A stretch of DNA of 64,000 nucleotides from Neisseria sp. MVDL19-042950 (lineage in GTDB: Bacteria > Pseudomonadota > Gammaproteobacteria > Burkholderiales > Neisseriaceae): NCBI RefSeq assembly GCF_030504625.1, contig NZ_JAUKWH010000001.1, positions 62,001-126,000 of the forward strand. Direction: 5' to 3'. The notes beneath the pieces were generated by a model that worked only from the letters and a program-made list of their open reading frames with translations, was not told the origin of the DNA and did no database searches. The position numbers were made by a program, and so were the translations under genes. This document shows positions 9,255 to 18,003 of this stretch, piece after piece (positions within the stretch are counted from its first letter, which is position 1; the number at the start of each line of letters is the position of its first letter).

Positions 9255-11063
9255 ATGCGTACCAATTATTGTGGCTTGATTGACGAGCAATATTTAGACC
9301 AAACCGTTACCGTGAAAGGCTGGGTGCATCGCCGCCGCGACCACGGCGGTGTGATTTTTATCGACTTGCGCGACCGCGAAGGCATCGTGCAGGTGGTTAT
9401 CGACCCCGACACACCGGAAGCCTTCAAAACCGCCGATTCGGCCCGTAACGAATACGTGTTAAGCATTACCGGTAAAGTACGCAACCGCCCCGAAGGCACG
9501 GCCAACGATAAAATGATTTCCGGCAAGATTGAAATTTTGGCGAAAGAAATCGAGATTTTAAACACCGCCGCTACGCCTCCGTTCCAAATCGACGACGAAA
9601 ACATCAGCGAAAACGTGCGCCTGACCAACCGCGTTATCGACCTGCGCCGTCCGCAAATGCAGCGCAACCTGCGCCTGCGCTACCAAGTGGCTATGGGCGT
9701 GCGCCGTTATTTGGATGCACAAGGCTTTATCGATATCGAAACGCCGATGCTGACCCGTTCCACTCCCGAAGGCGCGCGCGACTACCTTGTGCCCAGCCGC
9801 GTGCATTCGGGCGAATTTTTCGCTTTGCCGCAATCTCCGCAACTGTTCAAGCAATTGTTGATGGTGGCCGGTTTCGACCGTTATTACCAAATCACCAAAT
9901 GCTTCCGCGATGAAGATTTGCGTGCCGACCGTCAGCCCGAATTCACCCAAATTGATATTGAAACCTCGTTCTTAAGCGAGAACGAAATCATGGACATTAC
10001 CGAAGGCATGGCCAAACAGGTGTTTAAAGAAGCATTGGGTGTGGAATTGGGCGATTTTCCACGCATGCCTTTCTCCGAAGCCATGTTCTACTACGGTTCC
10101 GACAAACCCGATATGCGCGTGTCGCTCAAATTCACCGAGCTGACCGACTTGATGAAAACCGAAGAATTCAAAGTATTCCGTGCCGCAGCCGACATGAAAG
10201 GCGGCCGCGTGGTGGCTTTGCGCGTGCCGAACGGCGCGAAATTAAGCCGCAAAGACATCGACGAATACACCAAATTTGTCGGCATCTACGGCGCGAAAGG
10301 CTTGGCTTACATCAAAGTCAACGACGTGAGCAACATCACCAACGGAGAAGACAGCGGCCTGCAATCTCCGATTGTGAAATTCCTGTCTGAAAACTGCCTG
10401 AAAGAAATCATTGCCAAAACCGAAGCGCAAAACGGCGACATCATTTTCTTCGGCGCCGACAAAGCCAAGATTGTCAACGAAGCCATCGGCGCATTGCGTA
10501 TCAAAATCGGCCATGAGCACGGTGCGGAAAACGGCTACTTTGTGGATGAGTGGAAACCGTTGTGGGTGGTTGATTTCCCGATGTTTGAATACGACGAAGA
10601 AAACGACCGCTATGCTGCCATGCACCATCCGTTTACTTCGCCGAAACAAGGCCATGAAGATTTGATGGAAAGCGATCCCGAAAACTGCTTGGCGCGCGCT
10701 TACGATATGGTGCTGAACGGTTGGGAAATCGGCGGCGGCTCTATCCGTATCCACCGTGCCGACATTCAGGAAAAAGTGTTCGCCGCCCTGAAAATCACGC
10801 CGGAAGAGCAGCAAAACAAATTCGGCTTCCTGCTGGACAACCTGAAATTCGGTGCGCCTCCGCACGGTGGTTTGGCGTTCGGTTTAGACCGTTTGGTTAC
10901 TTTGATGACAGGTGCCGAATCCATCCGCGACGTGATTGCTTTCCCGAAAACCCAGCGCGCCCAATGCTTGCTGACCAACGCACCGAATGCGGTTGACGAT
11001 AAACAACTGCGTGAATTGGGTTTGCGTTTACGTGTTAAAGCAGCTGAAAGCAAAGAAGGTTAA
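9255..11063 (+). CDS. aspS: Aspartyl-tRNA synthetase
   Basis: A class II synthetase that charges tRNA-Asp. The 602-residue protein has an N-terminal OB-fold anticodon-binding domain ([22 protein letters not shown]), the class II catalytic core with [18 protein letters not shown] (motif 2), a bacterial GAD insertion around residues 290-420, and motif 3 [10 protein letters not shown]. Length is standard for bacterial AspRS. Neisseria is reported to use a non-discriminating AspRS with GatCAB to make Asn-tRNA, but I cannot assign that specificity by eye. It probably shares a transcript with the DUF502 gene. A perfect DUS hairpin follows. Confidence 0.97.
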   Translation: MRTNYCGLIDEQYLDQTVTVKGWVHRRRDHGGVIFIDLRDREGIVQVVIDPDTPEAFKTADSARNEYVLSITGKVRNRPEGTANDKMISGKIEILAKEIEILNTAATPPFQIDDENISENVRLTNRVIDLRRPQMQRNLRLRYQVAMGVRRYLDAQGFIDIETPMLTRSTPEGARDYLVPSRVHSGEFFALPQSPQLFKQLLMVAGFDRYYQITKCFRDEDLRADRQPEFTQIDIETSFLSENEIMDITEGMAKQVFKEALGVELGDFPRMPFSEAMFYYGSDKPDMRVSLKFTELTDLMKTEEFKVFRAAADMKGGRVVALRVPNGAKLSRKDIDEYTKFVGIYGAKGLAYIKVNDVSNITNGEDSGLQSPIVKFLSENCLKEIIAKTEAQNGDIIFFGADKAKIVNEAIGALRIKIGHEHGAENGYFVDEWKPLWVVDFPMFEYDEENDRYAAMHHPFTSPKQGHEDLMESDPENCLARAYDMVLNGWEIGGGSIRIHRADIQEKVFAALKITPEEQQNKFGFLLDNLKFGAPPHGGLAFGLDRLVTLMTGAESIRDVIAFPKTQRAQCLLTNAPNAVDDKQLRELGLRLRVKAAESKEG

Positions 11064-11090
11064 TATTTATCAATTGATAAGTTGAATATA

Positions 11091-11122
11091 AGAGGCCGTC
11101 TGAAAATTTTCAGACGGCCTCT
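11091..11122 (+). terminator. DUS inverted-pair terminator of aspS
   Basis: AGAGGCCGTCTGAAAA (11091-11106) pairs perfectly with 11107-11122, leaving no unpaired bases at the centre. Confidence 0.85.
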
Positions 11123-11126
11123 TAAT

Positions 11127-11280
11127 ATGATAAATAAACTTATTTTTGATACAAGGCAGTAAGCCGCAGACAGTACAAACAGTACGGAACTAATCCTGTT
11201 GCCGTTTCGGCAGCTTATAAAATCGTTCTCTTTGAGCTAAGGCGTAGTAATGCCGCAGCAGAAAAAAATTTATTTGTTAT
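11127..11280 (-). mobile_element. Correia-like repeat enclosed element, degraded copy
   Basis: A 154-bp non-coding element whose core (reverse strand) carries CTCAAAGAGAACGATT and GTACTGTCTGCGGCTT, both hallmarks of the neisserial Correia repeat. It matches the element at 19951-20107 in opposite orientation. Its ends (ATGATAAATAAACTTA and AAATTTATTTGTTAT) are imperfect copies of that element's terminal repeats and differ from the TATAGTGGATTAA ends usual in N. meningitidis. It lies between aspS and the 3' end of coaBC. Confidence 0.8.
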
Positions 11281-11296
11281 ACATATATCGGATTCG

Positions 11297-12478
11297 TTAT
11301 TTTACCCATTCCGCCAAGTGGGTCACGATTGCGGCTGCGGCTTGGTTTTTATCGGTTTCTGGCAGGGAGATTTCCTGCTTTTCATCAATAATGGTAATTT
11401 GATTGGTTGCTTTACCCATGGCGGTGGAAACGTCGTTGGCCACCAGCATCGGAATGTTTTTACGCAAACGTTTGGCGCGGGCGTGTTCGAGTACGTTTTC
11501 GCTTTCGGCGGCAAATCCGATGCAGAACGGCGGGTTGGCGAGTGAAGCTACGGAAGCGAGGATATCAGGGTTTTCCGCCAATTCGATGACGGGAGGAATG
11601 CCGCTGCCGTCTTTTTTCAGTTTTTGCGGGCTGCTGTTTTTCACTTTGTAATCGGCTACGGCGGCTACGGAAATAAATACGTCTTGTCTGCCGATATGTT
11701 TATGCACCGCTTCATACATGGCTTGGGCGCTGACCGCTTGCTCGGTATGGGCCAAGCCGAAAGGTAGCAGGGTTTGAAGTTGGCCGTATATCAGGGTAAC
11801 CTCGGCTCCGGCGGCTCGGCAGGCGCGGGCGAGGGCGGTTCCCATTTGGCCGCTGGAAATATTGGTAATGCCGCGCACGGGGTCAATGGCTTCAAAGGTG
11901 GCACCCGCGGTAATCAATACTTTTTTGCCTTGTAGGTTTTTTTCCGTCCATAAGTCAGGCAATAGCTCTGCCAATTCGACCGCTTCGGGCATGCGGCCTA
12001 CGCCGGTTTCGCCGCAAGCCTGCTCGCCGTAGGCGGGTTGGAATACGGTGATGCCGTCTGAAATCAGTTGGGCGATGTTGCGGCGGTTGGCAGGATTGAA
12101 CCACATTTCGACATTCATGGTAGGAGCAACCACAAGCGGGCATTTGCGTGCGGCTGCAAGGTTGGTGAGCAGGTTATCGGCGATGCCGTTGGCTATTTTT
12201 GCGATGGTGTTGGCTGTGGCAGGGGCAATCAGAAAGACATCGGCTTGGCGTGTGAGATTGATGTGTGCCATGCCGTTGCCGCTATATCCGCCGTGGGTTT
12301 CGAATAAAACGGGATTGCCGCTGAGCGCTTGAAAAGTAAGCGGCGAAACAAATTCGGCTGCTGCACGGCTCATGGCAACGGTAACGTCATGTCCCTGTTT
12401 TTTTAACAGTCGTACCAGTTCGCAGGATTTGTATGCGGCAATGCCGCCGCTGATGCCGAGAAGGATGTGTTTGCTCAT
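11297..12478 (-). CDS. coaBC: Bifunctional phosphopantothenoylcysteine decarboxylase / phosphopantothenate-cysteine ligase
   Basis: CoaBC carries out two steps of coenzyme A synthesis: ligation of cysteine to phosphopantothenate, then flavin-dependent decarboxylation. The 393-residue protein starts with the FMN-binding half (ILLGISGGIAAYKS), has the catalytic histidine in HINLT, the substrate clamp PTMNVEMW and the cysteine loop ACGETGVGRM. It continues into the CoaB half from ~190 (KKVLITAGATFEAIDPVRGITNISSG) with SVAAVADYK and KLKKDG. All expected motifs are present. It is convergent with aspS and followed by the Correia-like element; an uptake-sequence hairpin lies just upstream of its start. 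Confidence 0.96.
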   Translation of the reverse strand: MSKHILLGISGGIAAYKSCELVRLLKKQGHDVTVAMSRAAAEFVSPLTFQALSGNPVLFETHGGYSGNGMAHINLTRQADVFLIAPATANTIAKIANGIADNLLTNLAAARKCPLVVAPTMNVEMWFNPANRRNIAQLISDGITVFQPAYGEQACGETGVGRMPEAVELAELLPDLWTEKNLQGKKVLITAGATFEAIDPVRGITNISSGQMGTALARACRAAGAEVTLIYGQLQTLLPFGLAHTEQAVSAQAMYEAVHKHIGRQDVFISVAAVADYKVKNSSPQKLKKDGSGIPPVIELAENPDILASVASLANPPFCIGFAAESENVLEHARAKRLRKNIPMLVANDVSTAMGKATNQITIIDEKQEISLPETDKNQAAAAIVTHLAEWVK

Positions 12479-12514
12479 GAATGTTCGGATTCGGATGATA
12501 TGGAAATCGAAGAT

Positions 12515-12550
12515 TAAAGGCCGTCTGAAAAAAATTTCAGACGGCCTTTA
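12515..12550. terminator. DUS inverted-pair hairpin between coaBC and pgtP
   Basis: TAAAGGCCGTCTGAAA and its complement face each other across a few bases, ending in 12550. It follows the pgtP stop on the minus strand. Confidence 0.82.
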
Positions 12551-12572
12551 ATATAGCATGAATCGGGTCGGA

Positions 12573-13925
12573 TTACTGGGTGTCGACAACGATGCGTCGT
12601 TTTTCCAAACGCAATACGCCGCGATGGGTCATGAAACAGCAGAAAATACATGCGGCTACGGCAAACAGCAGCAGGTAGAAACCGGCATCCCAGCCGTAAC
12701 GTTCGGCCAAAATGCCGAAGAGGGCCGTGCCGGAGAAGCTGCCCAGCACATAACTGAGCAGACCGCGCAAACCGGTGGCGGAACCGGCGGCAAAAGAAGG
12801 TACCAACTCAATGGCTTGCAGTGAAGACAAGAACATCGGCACATAAATCAAACAGCCTACGATACCGGCACCGATAGTAACGGTGAGCAGGTCTTGCCCG
12901 CCCCAGTAAGCAAAGATGGCGATGCCCACGCCGACCAAAGCGATCATGGCCAGCGGCATGCGTCTGCCTTTGAAATAGGTGTCGGTTACATAGCCGGCAA
13001 GCAGGGTCGACGGAATGGCCGCCCATTCGAAAATTGCAAAAGCGGTTGCCATTTGGCCTTTGGTGAATCCTTTGGTTTCAAGCAGATACAGCGGCAGCCA
13101 AGTCAGCACGCCGAAACGGATCATGTAGGTGAATACGTCGATAAACGATACGAACCATACATTGATGTCTTTCAGAATATATTGTTTGAAAATCTGCCAT
13201 GTGGTCAGGTCGATGTCTTCTGTTTTGGTGGCCACCAACTCTTCATTTTCATTTTGCAGAATTTGGTTCATAGGGGGCAGGCCTTCGTTGTAAGTACGGC
13301 CCGCACCGAACACATAAACAATAACGGCAACGATGGAAGCAAGTACGGTGGGCACAATAAAATGTGCGGCCTGCCAATGCTCCGTGCCCAGCCATGCGAT
13401 CGCAGCACCGGCAATCGGGGCGATCAGGCCGCCGCCGACGTTATGCGAGATATTGAAAACAGCTGTCGTTACGCCGCGCGATTTTCGCGGGAACCAGCTT
13501 GCCAGCACCACATAAGCGGGCCCCGCACCCATACCTTGAAAAATACCGTTCAGAATACACAGCAATAAGAAAATCCAGAAAGATGCACTGAAGCCCATCA
13601 TGAGGTTGACGAGGGCGGACATCATCAAACCGAAAATCATAAAATGTTTCGGGTTCGACTTATCGGCCAGCGCCGACATCACGCCTTTACTGATGCCGTA
13701 CACAATCAGCATCGTGCCGGAAATAAAACCGATGTCTTTTTTGGTAAAGCCGAATTCGGCAATCAGCTCGGGAGACGAAAGCAGAAAGTTGTTCCGCAGA
13801 ATGTAGTAGGCGGCATAACCGATAAAGATGCCGAATAAGGCATGCCATCTGAGGCGGTTATACCGTTCTCTGACTTCTGCCTCGGGTACGGGATTGCCCT
13901 GTTTGGATGCTAAAAAAGATAACAT
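12573..13925 (-). CDS. pgtP: Phosphoglycerate-type organophosphate transporter (MFS, OPA family)
   Basis: A 450-residue, twelve-helix major facilitator of the organophosphate:phosphate antiporter family, in the inner membrane. Stretches such as YGISKGVMSALADKS, WFPRKSRGVTTAVFNISHN, FEWAAIPSTLLAGY and FKGRRMPLAMI agree closely with enterobacterial PgtP as I remember it, more so than with GlpT or UhpT. The likely substrates are 2- and 3-phosphoglycerate and phosphoenolpyruvate, taken up in exchange for phosphate. No PgtABC sensor genes are adjacent. It is transcribed away from the fHbp-like gene across a 288-base AT-rich region. Confidence 0.85.
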   Translation of the reverse strand: MLSFLASKQGNPVPEAEVRERYNRLRWHALFGIFIGYAAYYILRNNFLLSSPELIAEFGFTKKDIGFISGTMLIVYGISKGVMSALADKSNPKHFMIFGLMMSALVNLMMGFSASFWIFLLLCILNGIFQGMGAGPAYVVLASWFPRKSRGVTTAVFNISHNVGGGLIAPIAGAAIAWLGTEHWQAAHFIVPTVLASIVAVIVYVFGAGRTYNEGLPPMNQILQNENEELVATKTEDIDLTTWQIFKQYILKDINVWFVSFIDVFTYMIRFGVLTWLPLYLLETKGFTKGQMATAFAIFEWAAIPSTLLAGYVTDTYFKGRRMPLAMIALVGVGIAIFAYWGGQDLLTVTIGAGIVGCLIYVPMFLSSLQAIELVPSFAAGSATGLRGLLSYVLGSFSGTALFGILAERYGWDAGFYLLLFAVAACIFCCFMTHRGVLRLEKRRIVVDTQ

Positions 13926-14213
13926 TTTGACTCCTAGTTTGCTGGTAGGGTGGTTTGGCGGATACGTTGAAAACTAAAATTATATAGATGGTGATTGTTA
14001 AATATTTTTGTTAATAAAGGTTGTTTGATGTGAGTCATCTTGTGTTGAAAGATTTTTCATGTTTCGAAATTAAGAACATATGTGTCAGATAGCAATAGGT
14101 TTTGAAAAAGTAATTGTTTACAAAACATTTAATATTGTATAGAAATTGCGATAAATGTTTTTTTATGTTAAAATTAAAACTTGCTTTTTATTTATTATTA
14201 CAAGAGAGATATT
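13926..14213. other. AT-rich divergent intergenic region (pgtP / fHbp-like gene)
   Basis: It holds the fHbp-like promoter at its right end and presumably the pgtP promoter at its left. No uptake sequence is present, unlike most gaps in this genome. I did not find a convincing FNR-type site. Confidence 0.5.
14146..14174 (+). promoter_or_regulatory. Extended -10 promoter of the fHbp-like gene
   Basis: TTGCGA (14146-14151), a 17-base spacer, and TAAAAT (14169-14174) preceded by TGT, an extended -10. The ATG is 39 bases past the -10. Confidence 0.68.
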
Positions 14214-15098
14214 ATGAAAAAAATGGCAATTTGTTGTGCGGCTTCTATGTTTTTGCTGGCTGCGTGTGGGGGAAGCGGAGGGGGAAACAGCATTTCAACC
14301 AATGCAACCGAAACAGTTAAACAGAAATATTCTAGTTTTCAAATTCCCAATCAAGAAAATGAAGTAGTTGAAACAAGTAGAAGTACTTTAAACGGCCAGA
14401 CTACATTGCGTGAAGTAGTAGCTAAAAATTACTTGATAACAATAGATGGGAAAACATATAAAAGCAATCAAACCGTAGATATTTCTTCTCTTAATGAAGG
14501 ATTGCATACCAAACCGTTTAAAGCACAAGTAACTCTTGAAGATCGTGTTGACGGGCGTAAAGCAGGGGAGTCTGTTGTGAAGAGCGAAGGTGATTTACGC
14601 CTCTACAAACAGGCACACTCTATTATTGTCAGCTCTTATATCAAAAAGCAGTATGATGCCGACAGTAAAGAAGAAGTGGTGAATGAATTTGCCATTGATG
14701 ATATCCAAGGTAAAGTTACACCGTTTAACCAACTGCCCTCAGGTAATAAATTTACTTATACCGGTGATGCTTTCACGGGCAATACTCAAGGAAAATTAAC
14801 TTACACGGCTGATTTCGATCGTAAAGAAGGATACGGCAGTATTTCCGGATTACAAGAATTCGGGAATATCACACTGGAAAAAGCTAAAATTAAAGAAAGT
14901 ACGGATGCCCGATTCAAAGGAGGTGCAGAATTGGAAGGTATCGCCTCTTCAGCAAAACTTGGCAAGGGTTCCTATGGAGCAGGCTTCTTCGGACCGAAAG
15001 CAGAAGAAATTGCCGGTGGTGTGGAGTTTACCAAGCCTGCTGTTTCCGATTTGACTGAACCGGAAGATTTAGGCATTGTTTTCGGCGGTAAACGTTAG
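14214..15098 (+). CDS. Factor-H-binding-protein-like surface lipoprotein
   Basis: The 294-residue protein has a lipoprotein signal ending LLAAC followed by GGSGGG, the flexible glycine anchor seen in fHbp and TbpB. The mature part follows the two-domain fHbp plan. GDLRLYKQAHSIIVSSY corresponds to the GEFQVYKQSHSALTAFQ region of meningococcal fHbp, and the C-terminal barrel has QLPSGNKFTYTGDAF, GKLTYTADFDRKEGYG and KLGKGSYGAGFFGPKAEEIAGG, each with a close fHbp counterpart. fHbp recruits complement factor H and needs the Slam translocon for surface display; no Slam gene is adjacent. Whether this version binds factor H is unknown. The region is AT-rich with a clear promoter and RBS (AGAGAG). 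Confidence 0.85.
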   Translation: MKKMAICCAASMFLLAACGGSGGGNSISTNATETVKQKYSSFQIPNQENEVVETSRSTLNGQTTLREVVAKNYLITIDGKTYKSNQTVDISSLNEGLHTKPFKAQVTLEDRVDGRKAGESVVKSEGDLRLYKQAHSIIVSSYIKKQYDADSKEEVVNEFAIDDIQGKVTPFNQLPSGNKFTYTGDAFTGNTQGKLTYTADFDRKEGYGSISGLQEFGNITLEKAKIKESTDARFKGGAELEGIASSAKLGKGSYGAGFFGPKAEEIAGGVEFTKPAVSDLTEPEDLGIVFGGKR

Positions 15099-15139
15099 TT
15101 TTTTCGTTAGGCCGATACTTAATATTGATGCATCATGGC

Positions 15140-15170
15140 AAAAGGCCGTCTGAATTTCAGACGGCCTTTT
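15140..15170. terminator. DUS inverted-pair terminator
   Basis: AAAAGGCCGTCTGAA and its complement abut, with T-run on the plus strand and A-run reading the other way. It lies between the convergent fHbp-like gene and pgm. Confidence 0.85.
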
Positions 15171-15205
15171 GCTATTTTGTTTTCCAAATAGCCTGATAAT
15201 CCAAA

Positions 15206-16588
15206 TTATAACGGCCAATGCAGCGCGGGATTGCTTTCAATCACCGTTTTAAATTGGTTTTGAATCCGTGTGATGGCTTCTTCGCTGTCGGCTTCAAAGC
15301 GCAGCACCAACACCGGCGTGGTGTTGGAGGCGCGCATCAGGCCGAAGCCGTCGGGGAATTCTACGCGCAGGCCGTCGATAGTGATGATGTCTTCCGCACC
15401 GTCAAATCGGGCGGTTTGCGCCAATTCTTCAATCACTTTGTGGCCGTTGCTGCCTTCGGGTAAATCAATATTCAGTTCGGGCGTGGAAATGCTTTGCGGC
15501 AAGGCGTTCAGCACGGCGGAAGGATTGTCGCCGGCGGAAAGGATTTCCAGCAGGCGGCAGCCGGCGTAGAGGCCGTCGTCGAAGCCGAACCAGCGTTCTT
15601 TGAAGAAAGAGTGTCCGCTCATTTCGCCGCCCAGTAATGCGCCGTTTTTCTTCATGGAAGATTTGATGAAGCTGTGGCCGGTTTTTTCCAGAATCGGTTC
15701 GCCGCCGTATTCTTTAATCCACGGAGTCAGCAAGCGGGTGGATTTTACGTCGAAAATCACTTTTGCGCCGGGATTGCGGCTTAAAACGTCTTGGGCAAAC
15801 AACATCAGTTGGCGGTCGGGGTAAATGATGTTGCCTTCTTTGGTAACCACGCCCAAGCGGTCGCCGTCGCCGTCGAAGGCAAGACCGATTTCCGCGTTGC
15901 CGGTTTTCAGTTCGTTAATGACATCTTGCAGGTTTTTCGGCTTGGCAGGGTCGGGATGGTGGTTGGGGAAAGTGCCGTCCACATCGCAGAAAAGCTCTGT
16001 TACGGTACAGCCGAGGGCGCGGTATAAATCGCCCGCATATGCTCCGGCTACACCGTTGCCGGCATCAATCACAATGTTCATCGGGCGTTTGAGTTTAATG
16101 TGGCCGACAATGTGGTTTTGGTATTCGGCGGAGATGTCTTTTTCGGTAACCTTTCCTTCGAGGCCGTCTGAAACAAAACGTTTGTTTTCAATGATGGCCA
16201 GCAGTTCTTGAATGGTTTCGCCTGCCAGCGTGTCGCCGCCGAGCATCATTTTGAAGCCGTTGTAGTCGGGCGGGTTATGGCTGCCGGTAATCATCACGCC
16301 GCTGCCTTCGCATTCGCGGATGGCAGCAAAATAGAGCATGGGCGTGGCAACCATGCCGACGTTCAGTACGTCTATGCCGCTTTCGGTTAAACCTTTCGAA
16401 ACATTTTCCATCAGTTCGGAGCCGCTTAAACGGCCGTCGCGCCCCAGTGCGATTTTTTTGATGCTTTTTCCGGAGGCTTTGGTGGCAATGGCTTTGCCGA
16501 TTAAGTAGGCTGCTTCGTTAGTGAGGGTTTTGCCGACGATGCCGCGGATGTCGTAGGCTTTGAAAATATCATGGGCGATGGTTGTCAT
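15206..16588 (-). CDS. pgm: Phosphoglucomutase / phosphomannomutase
   Basis: A 460-residue alpha-D-phosphohexomutase that interconverts glucose-1-P and glucose-6-P (and mannose analogues), supplying nucleotide sugars for lipooligosaccharide. The sequence shows FKAYDIRGIVG at the N-terminus, the phosphoserine loop VMITGSHNPPDYNGFK, the metal-binding loop LAFDGDGDRLG, the sugar loop GGEMSGHSFF and the phosphate-binding end MRASNTTPVLVLR. I chose the ATG at 16588, six bases after AAGGA; the ORF can be read 35 codons further but that part has no family match. A DUS is read in frame within domain 1 (VSDGLEGK). Flanking DUS hairpins isolate the gene. Confidence 0.94.
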   Translation of the reverse strand: MTTIAHDIFKAYDIRGIVGKTLTNEAAYLIGKAIATKASGKSIKKIALGRDGRLSGSELMENVSKGLTESGIDVLNVGMVATPMLYFAAIRECEGSGVMITGSHNPPDYNGFKMMLGGDTLAGETIQELLAIIENKRFVSDGLEGKVTEKDISAEYQNHIVGHIKLKRPMNIVIDAGNGVAGAYAGDLYRALGCTVTELFCDVDGTFPNHHPDPAKPKNLQDVINELKTGNAEIGLAFDGDGDRLGVVTKEGNIIYPDRQLMLFAQDVLSRNPGAKVIFDVKSTRLLTPWIKEYGGEPILEKTGHSFIKSSMKKNGALLGGEMSGHSFFKERWFGFDDGLYAGCRLLEILSAGDNPSAVLNALPQSISTPELNIDLPEGSNGHKVIEELAQTARFDGAEDIITIDGLRVEFPDGFGLMRASNTTPVLVLRFEADSEEAITRIQNQFKTVIESNPALHWPL

Positions 16589-16651
16589 GAGCATTCCTTT
16601 GTAGTAAATGAATGGGCGGAAGTTTTGATTGGGAATTGTAGCATAGTGGGA

Positions 16652-16682
16652 AAAGGCCGTCTGAAAGGTTTCAGACGGCCTT
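16652..16682. terminator. DUS inverted-pair terminator of fghA
   Basis: AAAGGCCGTCTGAAA followed within two bases by its complement; on the minus strand it directly follows the fghA stop region. Confidence 0.82.
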
Positions 16683-16689
16683 GGTATCT

Positions 16690-17532
16690 TCATAACCCGA
16701 ATGCATCGGTGTGAAATTCGATGTGCGTGTCGATGAAGCTGGCGATGAAGTAATAGCTGTGATCGTATCCGGGGCGCAAGTTGAATTCGACGTTAAATCC
16801 GTTGCCGCGTGCGGCTGCAACGAATTTTTCGGGTTGCAGTTCTTGGGGATAAAAGTCGTCGGCATCGCCTTGGTCTATCAATATCGGCAATTTGCGTGCG
16901 GCGCTTTTAACCAATTCGGTGCTGTCATATTGCGCCCATATTTGCGGATTTTGGCCGAGGTATGCGGCAAAAGCCTTTTGTCCCCACGGTGTTTCGCTCG
17001 GGTTCACAATCGGGGCAAAGGCGGAAACGGCGGCATAACGTTCGGGATTCTTCAGGGCAATCTGCAACGCGCCGTGCCCGCCCATGCTGTGGCCGAAAAT
17101 GCTGCGTTGATCGGTAACGGGAAAATGTTTTTCCACCAAGTCGGGCAGTTCGCGAACGATATAGTCGTACATTTGATAATGTTCCGCCCACGGTTGTTCT
17201 GTGGCGTTGACATAGAAACCGGCTCCCTGACCGAGATCGTAGCTGTCGGCATCGGGCACGTCTTTCCCGCGGGGCGAGGTGTCGGGCATCACTAATGCAA
17301 TGCCCCATTGCGCGGCGAACCGTTGCGCGCTCGCTTTGGTGGCAAAGTTTTCATCGGTGCAGGTCAAACCGGAGAGCCAGTAAAGCACAGGCACACGATA
17401 GCCTTGCAGGGCATGCGGCGGCAGATAGACGGCGAAAGTCATGTCGGTACCGGTGGCATCTGAACGGTGGCTGTAACGTTCGTGATGGCCGTTAAACATT
17501 TTATTGCGGGAAATCAGTGTCAGTGCGGTCAT
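16690..17532 (-). CDS. fghA: S-formylglutathione hydrolase
   Basis: A 280-residue alpha/beta-hydrolase (esterase D type) that releases formate from S-formylglutathione, the second step of glutathione-dependent formaldehyde detoxification. It has the oxyanion segment LYWLSGLTCTDENF, the nucleophile elbow GHSMGGHGA, the acid-bearing QGDADDFY and the terminal GYDHSYYFI, which supplies the catalytic histidine. Length and motifs are canonical. Its usual partner adhC, and the regulator nmlR known from pathogenic Neisseria, are not in this window. The start is followed by MTALTLISRNKMFNGHHERYS, which matches the family well. Confidence 0.94.
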   Translation of the reverse strand: MTALTLISRNKMFNGHHERYSHRSDATGTDMTFAVYLPPHALQGYRVPVLYWLSGLTCTDENFATKASAQRFAAQWGIALVMPDTSPRGKDVPDADSYDLGQGAGFYVNATEQPWAEHYQMYDYIVRELPDLVEKHFPVTDQRSIFGHSMGGHGALQIALKNPERYAAVSAFAPIVNPSETPWGQKAFAAYLGQNPQIWAQYDSTELVKSAARKLPILIDQGDADDFYPQELQPEKFVAAARGNGFNVEFNLRPGYDHSYYFIASFIDTHIEFHTDAFGL

Positions 17533-18003
17533 GATGGTGCTTTCGATAGTTGGAGGGGTAATGCGAATATATCAGAAACAGGCAGTCTGAAATAACAGTA
17601 TGATAAATACCGTATATGCAAATACATCAATTATGTATTGTGAAAATTTTAGTTAGCATAATCATGATATTTATTATTGCTGTAATTCTATTCACAAACT
17701 TTGTGGATAACTTTGTGTATAAATTTGGAGTAACTCGAAAAAAGCCTTTGCCGACAATCGGCGCGTTAAACTGCCTTAAAAATAGTCAATTTAAAAGATT
17801 ATATAAATCAATGGATTATATTTTTAAATGGCTTTTCAGACGGCCTGAAAACAAATTCTTTAAATAAAACAAGGCCGTCTGAAAATTGTGTACAAAATTA
17901 GATTGACATTACCCGAAAAGCAAGAAATACCGGATAAATGCCTGCCGAAAAAAGCCGCTTTGCGGTACAATGCACATTTTTGATTTTTCCTGCCGATATC
18001 AAC
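17533..18003. other. AT-rich gene-free region between fghA and proS
   Basis: It includes a small inverted repeat AATACAT/ATGTATT (17621-17639) and an inverted DUS pair (about 17835-17886). A possible 83-codon ORF (17616-17867) encodes one hydrophobic helix, but it runs through a DUS and has no ribosome binding site, so I do not call it. The proS promoter should lie near 17940-17980 (TACAAT is visible). Confidence 0.45.

Noticed and set aside
13990-14060. FNR box upstream of the fHbp-like gene
   Set aside because: TTGATGTGAGTCAT only resembles the left half-site; the right half does not fit the consensus.
17616-17867. 83-codon frame with one hydrophobic helix
   Set aside because: No ribosome binding site, AT-rich context and an ending that reads through a DUS; kept only as a note in the gene-free region.
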